Shown piece after piece: positions 1-6,919 of a stretch of 17,094 nt of DNA. Made by a program: the position numbers and the translations under genes. The notes below the pieces were generated by a model. It was not told where the DNA came from. It saw only the letters and a program-made list of their open reading frames with translations, and searched no databases. The stretch covers positions 1-17,094 of the forward strand of contig JABJEE010000264.1 of NCBI GenBank assembly GCA_018665005.1, written 5' to 3'. This stretch comes from Flavobacteriales bacterium. Its GTDB lineage: Bacteria; Bacteroidota; Bacteroidia; Flavobacteriales_D; Crocinitomicaceae. Position 1 is the stretch's first letter. Each line of letters starts with the position of its first letter.

Positions 1-252
1 AACAGCCAAGGCTTCACCATATAGCAGATAGACCTTTCTATTGAACGACTCAAGTGTTTTATTCATGTCCTGAACAGAATGATACACAAATTGCAAATGC
101 CGTTCAGAATAATCCGCAATATTTAAGGCCGATGGCTCAATAATGTATATAGGTATGTATGGGCAACCAGAAAGCTCCGCCTCATTAAAAGCCTTTTGAT
201 CTTGAAGCCTAAGATCTCTTTTTAACCAAACAATATTTATGCTGTTTTTCAC
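1..252 (-). CDS. Photolyase/cryptochrome family protein, N-terminal part (3' end outside window)
   Basis: This is the first 84 codons of a DNA photolyase or cryptochrome; the rest lies beyond the window edge. The visible part is the alpha/beta (Rossmann-like) antenna-binding domain. It opens with the family motif VWLKRDLRLQD at residues 8-18, followed by a strand ending IYIIEPS and the stretch SERHLQFV, typical of class I and related photolyases. Known members use a reduced FAD, bound in a C-terminal domain not visible here, to split UV-induced pyrimidine dimers with blue light, or act as photoreceptors. The start is GTG at 252-250. It overlaps the TGA of the upstream FAD-domain gene in a GTGA arrangement, so translation is probably coupled and both proteins made together. 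No in-frame ATG lies near the start. Repair enzyme versus signalling cryptochrome cannot be decided from this fragment. Confidence 0.85.
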   Translation of the reverse strand, partial: MKNSINIVWLKRDLRLQDQKAFNEAELSGCPYIPIYIIEPSALNIADYSERHLQFVYHSVQDMNKTLESFNRKVYLLYGEALAV

Positions 253-1367
253 CTCGCAACTTCTTTTTTAGCCTTATTCCAAAACTTAAAGAAACCTGGG
301 AAGTATCCAGAGACCGAGCTCATCCACTCACGCTCTTCTTGTACACCTCGATAATGAATATTCAGTGGGTGCTCTTTATAGTGAATATCATTATTATCAA
401 TCTTTAATTCGATATCCTTAAAATCACCTACATAAATTTTAATGCCCTCGATATTCTGTGACAATGCCAAAGCAAAATCCAAACACTTCTGAGAAATTGG
501 ATAACGTTCAAAAATAGACGGCTCAATCAAGAATATACGTTGAACGTCTTCTCCCACATGCCACATGGGGTCTAAGTTGTAATAATTGTAAATCAATGTT
601 TTCTTACGAAACAAATCCTTAGTCTCAACAGATTCAGGAAAACGAATCTCAACTTGATAATTTGAATTTTGCAGCAATAGATCTGGCACTTCCATATTGT
701 TAAATGCTTCATAAGGGACATCCAAAAAAGTATTGCGTTGGGCGCTGTTAAAGTACTTATTGATGTTCTCTTGATTTGCAACATATTTTCGATTGGAAAA
801 CGTGCCGGCTACCCATTGCCAGCTTAGATGATTGCTTGCCAAATCACCATCAAGTAGGTTTGCATACATCCAATTGGCTGGTGCACTCCAGTGGTACTTT
901 CCAATATTACAACATATTGCTGCAACATACATGCGCATATGGTTATGCAAGTAACCGGTCTTATAAAAATTTTCTATTGCCGCATCAATGACTTCAATGC
1001 CTGTTTTTGCCTCAACAATTGCCTGGGGCATTCCTGAGTGAAGAACCTCTTTTTGCTCAAAATTAAGATCTGACTCAATTTCTCTATGCTTTGCCACCCA
1101 AACCTGCTGCCAATAATCCCTCCAAGCCAATTCTTGAATAAGTTTTTCAGTTGATTTCCATTCCAAATCCAAGGACTTTATATGGTCGAAAACAAACTTT
1201 GACGAAAGTACCCCTCTAGAGATGTAAGGCCCCAATAAGGTTAACGCACCATTCTCAAAATTACGCGTCGCAGCGTATTTAATAGGATCAATGGACTGGA
1301 TTCGATCTTGAATAGAATTCCAATCGGTGGGGAAATTGTATTTACGATCAATTGTATGAGTTTGCAT
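249..1367 (-). CDS. FAD-binding photolyase-like protein lacking the N-terminal antenna domain
   Basis: This 372-residue protein starts directly in the photolyase FAD-binding domain (about residues 15-230). Compared by eye with E. coli PhrB it keeps the flavin contacts D173, D175 and N179 (N378, facing FAD N5), two electron-transfer tryptophans W183 and W160 (W382, W359), and the dimer-binding set E79, W82, N142, M146 and W185. The third tryptophan (W306) seems absent; an ungapped alignment puts E107 there. The usual N-terminal alpha/beta domain is missing. Residues 250-320 instead resemble part of it (IFLIEPS, then SQKCLDFALAL, then IYVGD), and the C-terminus ends in an aromatic GYFPGFFKFW segment. 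The gene overlaps the downstream photolyase by 4 bp, which suggests joint function, perhaps as a light-dependent repair or sensing pair. Repair activity is inference. No promoter of the expected form was seen in 1368-1519. Confidence 0.8.
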   Translation of the reverse strand: MQTHTIDRKYNFPTDWNSIQDRIQSIDPIKYAATRNFENGALTLLGPYISRGVLSSKFVFDHIKSLDLEWKSTEKLIQELAWRDYWQQVWVAKHREIESDLNFEQKEVLHSGMPQAIVEAKTGIEVIDAAIENFYKTGYLHNHMRMYVAAICCNIGKYHWSAPANWMYANLLDGDLASNHLSWQWVAGTFSNRKYVANQENINKYFNSAQRNTFLDVPYEAFNNMEVPDLLLQNSNYQVEIRFPESVETKDLFRKKTLIYNYYNLDPMWHVGEDVQRIFLIEPSIFERYPISQKCLDFALALSQNIEGIKIYVGDFKDIELKIDNNDIHYKEHPLNIHYRGVQEEREWMSSVSGYFPGFFKFWNKAKKEVAR

Positions 1368-1519
1368 ATGTCATTACAACAAACAAAGCCTCTTTTTGAT
1401 TAATGTTGATCTATTATTTTATTCCAAATGAGTAATGTACTCCTGTATTCAATCCGACTCTATATAATCTTTTTTCCACAAGAAAACTCTGCTGGAGCTA
1501 AACATAATCGTATTATACG

Positions 1520-2383
1520 TTAGGGCAATTCATAATCCAATAAGTCTCCAAGGGCAAAATCATTCGACGCATTCAACGCGATCAATCTATAGCTTACTGA
1601 TGCATCTTCATGCACATCGATAATTATAAAATTATCTCGAACGTTACCTCCCATACCACTTGCAATCAGTGTGATATTGTCATATTTATGATACATAAAT
1701 TCGCTTCCCGTGTTAAAGGCACCAACATCACCAGCAAACATATGAACAGGCTTAGATAAACCATTAAAAAGGGGTTCTATTTCATTCCAAAAATTAATAG
1801 TATCAGCTCTTCCAGCAAGAGAGTTCAGTGAAACGTTTTGATATATATTATTAGGCTCCCACCACAATAGCTGATGAAAAAACACAAAAATGTTGTTTAT
1901 ATTCTGAACCTCATCATTTAAAACACCCTGAAGGAACTGCAATTGATCACCAGAAATATTCCATTCATCAATATTTGGGTCAAGAATAATAAAAAGATCT
2001 GATTGATGAACAAAACTATAGTAGGTTTGACCGTACCTCGACTCAAAAAGTGCTCTATCTGTCATATCATGATTCCCAGCTGCAAAATACACAGGGAGCC
2101 CTAATTCATTTAGATCAACATCTACTTCATTCCAATTTTGTTCGGTACCAGTAATGACAATATCACCGGTTAATATTCCAAAGTCGACACTTTCATCATT
2201 TTGAATAAGATTAAATTTATTTTTAAAGGCAGGATGGAGTCCTTCATTATCAACTCCTGGGGAGCCGTAGGTATGACCTGCTATAAAAAAAGAATGACTT
2301 ATGGGGCTGACTTCTAATGTCTCCAGATCATCCTTACCGCAGGAAGCCAAAATCAAAACTAAAAAAAGCACAAAGTACTTCAT
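1520..2383 (-). CDS. Metallophosphoesterase-superfamily lipoprotein
   Basis: A 287-residue predicted lipoprotein. A hydrophobic leader ends in the lipobox LASC with Cys15, so the mature protein should be lipid-anchored in the cell envelope. The body has the calcineurin-like phosphoesterase pattern: TGD at 72-74, GNHD at 103-106, a histidine after a beta strand (H170, VFFHQ) and a late G-D pair at 218-219. Two canonical blocks are altered. The opening D-x-H reads A35-G36-H37, and the usual G-H-x-H reads G218-D219-V220-G221. Some of the two-metal ligands are therefore missing, so activity or metal use may differ from classical members. The substrate is unknown. It follows the response-regulator gene by 46 bp on the same strand and could be read through from it. 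No clear promoter or terminator was seen in the gap. Confidence 0.7.
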   Translation of the reverse strand: MKYFVLFLVLILASCGKDDLETLEVSPISHSFFIAGHTYGSPGVDNEGLHPAFKNKFNLIQNDESVDFGILTGDIVITGTEQNWNEVDVDLNELGLPVYFAAGNHDMTDRALFESRYGQTYYSFVHQSDLFIILDPNIDEWNISGDQLQFLQGVLNDEVQNINNIFVFFHQLLWWEPNNIYQNVSLNSLAGRADTINFWNEIEPLFNGLSKPVHMFAGDVGAFNTGSEFMYHKYDNITLIASGMGGNVRDNFIIIDVHEDASVSYRLIALNASNDFALGDLLDYELP

Positions 2384-2429
2384 GAGCTAACTTTGAAACG
2401 ATAAATTGAATACTTATTTACTATTGGAA

Positions 2430-3068
2430 CTATACGTAACCCTTATCTTTTGCCCAACTACTTAATTGTGCAGAATTTGGCATTTGCAATTTTTTAAGAA
2501 TATTGTGACGATGGGTTTCAACGGTTCGATGAGAGATAAACAACTTCTCAGCAATTTCTTTTGAGGTAAGACCCTGAGCAATATGTTTTACAATCTCAAT
2601 TTCTTTCATGGTAAGCTCTTTCTTCGCCTCGGCAGGATCAACATTTAATAAAGAAGTAAAATATCGATCTTTGATATCCGCTGCAATAAATGTTTCTCCC
2701 TTAAAAACTGAGTGTATGGCTTCTATAAGCTCACTTTTTGATGTGTTTTTTGTTAAGTAACCTTTTGCACCAATAGATAAAAACTTTTTGACGTAAGTGA
2801 TATCATCATGTAGTGATAATCCAATTACTCTTGTTTTAGGCAGACTATTGTTAATCTTTTCTGTTGCGTCAAACCCACTACCCGCTCCTAGATTAATATC
2901 CATTAAAACGATTTCTGGCTTGTGTTGTAAAGACATGTCGTAAGCATCATCAACATTATCCGCCGTTCCAATTACTTGAATATCTGGTGCATCCTTCAAT
3001 AACGAAGACCATGCTTCACTAATGAGTTTATGATCATCAACAATAAGTACTTTAATAGTGGATTCCAT
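2430..3068 (-). CDS. NarL/LuxR-family response regulator
   Basis: A 212-residue two-component response regulator starting MESTIKVLIVDDHK. The receiver domain (about 1-120) has the acidic pair in VDDH, the phospho-acceptor aspartate D57 in LMDINLG and the conserved lysine K107 in LTKNTS. The C-terminal LuxR-type helix-turn-helix (about 150-212) contains LTSKEIAEKLFISHRTVETH, the DNA-recognition unit. Phosphorylation by a histidine kinase should control DNA binding. No kinase is in the window, so it is an orphan here. A longer reading frame opens at 3095, but its nine extra codons overlap the end of atpG out of frame. The ATG at 3068 lies 19 nt past the atpG stop and puts the first beta strand near the N-terminus as usual, so it is preferred. 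The gene probably shares the atp transcript; no separate promoter was recognised. Confidence 0.9.
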   Translation of the reverse strand: MESTIKVLIVDDHKLISEAWSSLLKDAPDIQVIGTADNVDDAYDMSLQHKPEIVLMDINLGAGSGFDATEKINNSLPKTRVIGLSLHDDITYVKKFLSIGAKGYLTKNTSKSELIEAIHSVFKGETFIAADIKDRYFTSLLNVDPAEAKKELTMKEIEIVKHIAQGLTSKEIAEKLFISHRTVETHRHNILKKLQMPNSAQLSSWAKDKGYV

Positions 3069-3087
3069 AGAAGAGTTTTCTACTAAT

Positions 3088-3963
3088 TTAAGCATTCAAA
3101 GCTTCCGCACCACCAACAATCTCTAAAATTTCGTTTGTGATTGCAGCTTGTCTTGCTTTATTGTAACTCAACTTTAATGTTTTCTGCAATTCATTTGCGT
3201 TATCTGTGGCTTTATGCATCGCCGTCATACGTGCACCATGTTCTGCAGCATTCGAATCTAAAATGGCTTTAAAAAGCTGAACTTTAAGAGACTTAGGAAT
3301 CAAATCATCAACGATTTCTTCTTTAGAAGGTTCAAATATATAATCTCCTGTTTGCGCACTTTCTTCTGACTCTGGTGCTTGTACTGGCAAAAACTGTTCC
3401 GTCTCAACTTTTTGTGTTGCAGCGTTAACAAAACGATTATAAACCACACATATTTTAGAGAACTCACCTGTCTTATATAAACGCATAAGCTCCCCTCCAA
3501 TTTCCGATACATTATCGAATGTCAAATCGGCATAAACATCTTCACGAGACTCGAGATATTCATTCGTATAATAATAATCTGTTCTCTTAATTACATCTCG
3601 GATTTTTTTACCCAAACATAAAACGTGAACATCATCTCCACTGTAATCGGTAGCGATTAATTCATTAACCCTCTTGATCACGTTATTGTTAAAACCTCCA
3701 CACAAACCTCGATTAGAGGTTACGCCAACGATTAAAACTTTCCCGCCCTCACGAACCTCCGAATAGGCATTATCAGAAAGGTCTAATGTCGCGCTCAGAT
3801 TGGTTAGTATATCTTTGAGTTTTGAAGCATAGGGTCTCATTTGAGTTATGGCATCCTGCGCTCTTTTCAGTTTTGCAGCAGAAACCATCTTCATTGCAGA
3901 GGTGATCTGCATTGTCGATCCAACAGATGAAATTCGATTTCGTATTTCTTTTAAGTTTGCCAT
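3088..3963 (-). CDS. atpG: F1F0 ATP synthase gamma subunit
   Basis: A 291-residue gamma subunit, the central rotating shaft of F1 that links the c-ring to the catalytic head. The N-terminal helix motif SAMKMVSAAKLKRAQ (about 22-36) and the C-terminal helix containing YNKARQAAITNEILEIVGGA match the two long helices that form the coiled-coil shaft. The middle of the protein, including RGLCGGFN near residue 85, is the alpha/beta domain. Length is normal for the family. It is the last ATP synthase gene of the operon, 26 nt after atpA, and is followed after 19 nt by the response-regulator start. The beta and epsilon genes (atpD, atpC) are not in the window; in Bacteroidota they usually form a separate unit. 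Confidence 0.97.
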   Translation of the reverse strand: MANLKEIRNRISSVGSTMQITSAMKMVSAAKLKRAQDAITQMRPYASKLKDILTNLSATLDLSDNAYSEVREGGKVLIVGVTSNRGLCGGFNNNVIKRVNELIATDYSGDDVHVLCLGKKIRDVIKRTDYYYTNEYLESREDVYADLTFDNVSEIGGELMRLYKTGEFSKICVVYNRFVNAATQKVETEQFLPVQAPESEESAQTGDYIFEPSKEEIVDDLIPKSLKVQLFKAILDSNAAEHGARMTAMHKATDNANELQKTLKLSYNKARQAAITNEILEIVGGAEALNA

Positions 3964-3989
3964 AAACTATGCTCTTTCAAAAATAGATT

Positions 3990-5564
3990 CTAATATTTAC
4001 TTGCTAATTCCTTCGCTACTTTTTCAAGTACAGAAGTGTTCTCGTCTGTATATTTACCAGCCTTTAATGACGCCATTACATCTGAATGTTTAGCCTCTAA
4101 GAAATCCAAATATTCTTTTTCAAATTCCTTTACTTTATTGATCGGCACATTTTGAATTAATCCTTTCGTCCCTACATAAATAATAGCGACTTGTCTTTCT
4201 ACAGTAAATGGATCTCCCTCACGTTGCTTTAAAATCTCTACATTACGTGCACCTTTATCCAAGACTGATTTTGTTGCAGCATCTAAGTCAGAACCGAATT
4301 TAGCAAAAGCTTCAAGCTCTCTATACTGTGCCTGATCAAGCTTTAAAGTACCGGCAACTTTCTTCATCGATTTAATCTGTGCAGAACCTCCAACACGAGA
4401 TACAGAAATACCTACGTTAATTGCTGGACGAATTCCAGAGTTAAATAAATCTGACTCCAAGAAAATCTGACCATCAGTAATCGAAATCACATTTGTAGGA
4501 ATATATGCAGAGACATCACCTGCCTGAGTTTCAATAATAGGAAGAGCTGTTAAAGAACCCCCGCCTTTTACTTTTGATTTTAATGATTCTGGAAGATCAT
4601 TCATTTGCTTTGCAATATTGTCATCAGCAATAACCTTAGCGGCTCTCTCTAATAATCTAGAGTGAAGGTAGAATACATCACCAGGATATGCTTCACGACC
4701 TGGAGGTCTTCTTAAAAGAAGTGAAACCTCACGGTAAGCAACGGCTTGTTTTGATAAATCATCATATATGATCAAAGCTGGTCGTCCTGTATCTCTAAAG
4801 AACTCACCAATCGCTGCCCCAGTCATTGGTGCATAAAACTGCATTGGTGCAGCATCAGAAGCGTTAGATGCAACTATCGTTGTGTAGGCCATCGCTCCCG
4901 CATCTTCTAGCTTTTTTACAATACCTGCCACTGTTGATCCTTTTTGACCAATAGCTACATAGATACAGTAAACAGGCTCACCTCTATCATAAAATTCTCT
5001 TTGATTGATGATTGTATCAATCGCTACAGTAGTTTTACCCGTTTGACGGTCACCGATTATAAGCTCTCTTTGACCTCTTCCAATTGGAATCATAGAATCA
5101 ACTGCCTTAATTCCTGTTTGAAGTGGTTCATTTACTGGCTGTCTAAAAATCACACCTGGCGCTTTTCTTTCAATAGGCATATTGTGCAATTCTCCTTCAA
5201 TAGGACCTTTACCATCAATAGGCATACCTAATGTATCAACTACTCGACCAACCATACCTTCTCCTACTTCTACAGAAGCAATTTTACCGAGTCTTCTAAC
5301 TGTATCACCTTCTTTAATACTTGAGGATTTACCAAGTAGTACAGCACCTACATTGTCTTCTTCAAGATTCAATGCGATTCCTTGCATTCCACCATCAAAC
5401 TCGATCAATTCACCGTATTGAACTCCAGTGAGTCCATAAATACGAGCAATACCATCTCCAACTTGAAGTACTGTTCCGACTTCTTGCAATTCTGCTTCAG
5501 ATCTAAATCCTGAGAGTTGTTCTCTCAAAATCGCTGAAACTTCTGCTGGTTTAATATCTGCCAT
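3990..5564 (-). CDS. atpA: F1F0 ATP synthase alpha subunit
   Basis: A 524-residue alpha subunit, the non-catalytic nucleotide-binding partner of beta in the alpha3beta3 head of F1. The P-loop GDRQTGKT is at 171-178. The family signature region around 378-397 (IRPAINVGISVSRVGGSAQI) includes the arginine R390 that reaches into the catalytic site of the neighbouring beta subunit. The N-terminal beta-barrel domain and C-terminal helical domain are both present. A lysine- and glycine-containing insertion at about 313-337 makes it somewhat longer than the E. coli protein. The gene sits 19 nt after atpH and 26 nt before atpG in one transcription unit. Confidence 0.98.
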   Translation of the reverse strand: MADIKPAEVSAILREQLSGFRSEAELQEVGTVLQVGDGIARIYGLTGVQYGELIEFDGGMQGIALNLEEDNVGAVLLGKSSSIKEGDTVRRLGKIASVEVGEGMVGRVVDTLGMPIDGKGPIEGELHNMPIERKAPGVIFRQPVNEPLQTGIKAVDSMIPIGRGQRELIIGDRQTGKTTVAIDTIINQREFYDRGEPVYCIYVAIGQKGSTVAGIVKKLEDAGAMAYTTIVASNASDAAPMQFYAPMTGAAIGEFFRDTGRPALIIYDDLSKQAVAYREVSLLLRRPPGREAYPGDVFYLHSRLLERAAKVIADDNIAKQMNDLPESLKSKVKGGGSLTALPIIETQAGDVSAYIPTNVISITDGQIFLESDLFNSGIRPAINVGISVSRVGGSAQIKSMKKVAGTLKLDQAQYRELEAFAKFGSDLDAATKSVLDKGARNVEILKQREGDPFTVERQVAIIYVGTKGLIQNVPINKVKEFEKEYLDFLEAKHSDVMASLKAGKYTDENTSVLEKVAKELASKY

Positions 5565-5583
5565 TTTAATTTATTTTATTTTT

Positions 5584-6117
5584 TTAATTAGCCAATTCTT
5601 GTTTCATTCTATTTAACTGTGTCAAAACAGATGCATCTATTTGTTTGTCATCCAATCTAACAATGAACCCTCCAATTAAGGATTCATCAACTTCTTCTGT
5701 AACCTCGAAATCTCCTTCAACGTGGGATTTCATTTTATCGAGTATCTGATTCAATGTTTCTTTCTCAAGTTTACGAGCGCTTGTGATAGAGACAGGAACG
5801 ATTTTCTGATACTTTTTTAACAAGTACAAGTAAGCCTCTGCAATCTCAACAAGAAGATATTCTCTCTTGTTTTTTGTTATTAAATCAATAAAAGAGCTTG
5901 TCAGTTTTTCAAAACCAACAAACAGAACTTTTAATACTTCAATTTTTTTATCTGACTTAATTACAGGAGAACTCAAAAACACTTTAAAGTCATTGGTCTC
6001 ATTTGAAGACTCCACAATTCGCTTCATATCTGAAGAAACCTCATCCAGATTAGAATTCTCTATAGATAATTCTAACAGAGCTTTTGCGTATCGAATAGCT
6101 GACTTCGTAGATTTCAT
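5584..6117 (-). CDS. atpH: F1F0 ATP synthase delta subunit
   Basis: A 177-residue delta (OSCP-like) subunit, which ties the top of F1 to the peripheral b stalk so that the head does not turn with the rotor. The N-terminal helical domain begins with IRYAKALLELS, matching the RYAxALxxxA start of the family. The C-terminal domain contains EVDESLIGGFIVRLDDKQID (about 142-161), the conserved GG-x-h-h-x-h-ddx-x-iD signature. Length is usual. Only 2 nt separate it from the atpF stop, so the two stalk proteins are probably translated in a coupled way. It lies between atpF and atpA as in most bacterial atp operons. Confidence 0.95.
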   Translation of the reverse strand: MKSTKSAIRYAKALLELSIENSNLDEVSSDMKRIVESSNETNDFKVFLSSPVIKSDKKIEVLKVLFVGFEKLTSSFIDLITKNKREYLLVEIAEAYLYLLKKYQKIVPVSITSARKLEKETLNQILDKMKSHVEGDFEVTEEVDESLIGGFIVRLDDKQIDASVLTQLNRMKQELAN

Positions 6118-6119
6118 AA

Positions 6120-6614
6120 TTAATTCATATTAATATCAGATGCCAAATTATTTGCCAATGCTTTTTGTTTTTCATCGGAAGACAATTCAGTTCTCACTAC
6201 TTTTTCTGCAATCTCTAACGACAACGCAGCAACATGTGTTTTTAACTCAGCCATTGCAGCCGCTTTTTCAGAACGAATTGAATCTTTTGCAGCATCTACA
6301 ATTTTTTGAGCCTCTTCCTTCGACTTATTCTTTGCATCATCAATCATTGAAGTAGCAGTTGATTTTGCATCTTTCAAAATTTCATCTCTTTCAGCTTTTG
6401 CTTGCTTCAAGATTTGGTCATTTTCAGCCTTTAAAGACTTCATCTCTTCTCTCGTCTTTTCCGCTAGCTCAAGAGCATCGGAAATACTTTTTTCTCTATC
6501 ATTTACTGCAGTAAGAATTGGTTTCCATGCAAACTTGGCCAACAAGAACAATAAAGAACAAAAGACGATTCCCGTCCAAAATAACAATCCTAAATCCGGT
6601 GTTACTAAATCCAT
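6120..6614 (-). CDS. atpF: F1F0 ATP synthase b subunit
   Basis: A 164-residue b subunit, forming the peripheral stalk that joins the membrane F0 part to delta and alpha of F1. A single membrane segment (about 8-28, LGLLFWTGIVFCSLLFLLAK) is followed by FAWKPIL, the conserved membrane-exit motif. A long charged helix rich in Lys, Glu and Ala (about 35-145) then fits the dimeric right-handed coiled coil. The ATG at 6614 has an A-rich leader, normal for Bacteroidota, which rely little on Shine-Dalgarno pairing. A strong hairpin lies between atpE and this start. The gene ends 2 nt before atpH. Confidence 0.96.
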   Translation of the reverse strand: MDLVTPDLGLLFWTGIVFCSLLFLLAKFAWKPILTAVNDREKSISDALELAEKTREEMKSLKAENDQILKQAKAERDEILKDAKSTATSMIDDAKNKSKEEAQKIVDAAKDSIRSEKAAAMAELKTHVAALSLEIAEKVVRTELSSDEKQKALANNLASDINMN

Positions 6615-6642
6615 TTTTTAATTTTTTAAAAACGTTAATAAA

Positions 6643-6669
6643 TCCGCCGCTACCAACCGTAGCAGCGGA
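6643..6669 (-). promoter_or_regulatory. Intercistronic hairpin between atpE and atpF
   Basis: On the transcript strand, an 11-bp stem (6669-6659 pairing with 6653-6643, one G-U wobble, otherwise perfect, GC-rich) encloses a 5-nt loop. It starts 10 nt after the atpE stop and stands out in an otherwise AT-rich gap. A broken run of U and A follows rather than a clean U-tract, so it is a weak candidate for full termination. It is better explained as an RNA-stabilising or processing element, or a partial attenuator, that raises c-subunit output over downstream genes. The function is inference; the structure is visible in the sequence. Confidence 0.65.
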
Positions 6670-6679
6670 ATTAATTAAT

Positions 6680-6892
6680 TTACGCTTGGGCTCCTAAAAG
6701 ACCAACTACTACACCGAAAAGTGCAACACCCTCAATCAAGGCTGCAGCAATAATCATTGTAGTTGTAATTTTACCTGAAGCTTCAGGATTTCGAGCGATA
6801 CCTTCAACGGCTTTACCACCGATTTGTCCAATACCAATACCTGCACCTAATACTGCAAGTCCTGCTCCAATTGCGGCTATACTTCCCCACAT
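6680..6892 (-). CDS. atpE: F1F0 ATP synthase c subunit
   Basis: A 70-residue c subunit: two membrane helices joined by the polar loop GIARNPEA (about 31-38), whose R-x-P is the contact with gamma and epsilon. Many copies form the rotor ring. The ion-binding carboxylate is E54 in ALIEGVALF. It is followed by Gly rather than the Ser/Thr typical of sodium-binding rings, which points to proton coupling; this is inferred from the motif. Length is normal. The gene lies between atpB (27 nt upstream) and atpF (65 nt downstream, with a strong hairpin in the gap). Many more copies of c than of the other subunits are needed, which fits differential expression around that hairpin. Confidence 0.96.
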   Translation of the reverse strand: MWGSIAAIGAGLAVLGAGIGIGQIGGKAVEGIARNPEASGKITTTMIIAAALIEGVALFGVVVGLLGAQA

Positions 6893-6919
6893 AACTATAT
6901 AGATTTTAAAAATTACTAA

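Noticed and set aside
1..1367. A single photolyase gene broken by a frameshift
   Set aside because: The order is FAD domain first, then antenna domain, the reverse of a normal photolyase, and the genes meet in a clean GTGA overlap. Two genes is the better reading.
3068..3095. Longer start of the response regulator at 3095
   Set aside because: It would overlap the atpG end out of frame and add nine residues before the first beta strand; the ATG at 3068 fits the family better.
4944..5421. Plus-strand open frames inside atpA, and similar ones inside atpF, atpH and the cyclase gene
   Set aside because: They lie antisense to clearly coding genes, have low-complexity or atypical composition and show no recognisable domain.
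6680..6892. Sodium-driven c-ring
   Set aside because: E54 is followed by Gly, not the Ser/Thr of known sodium rings, so proton coupling is more likely.
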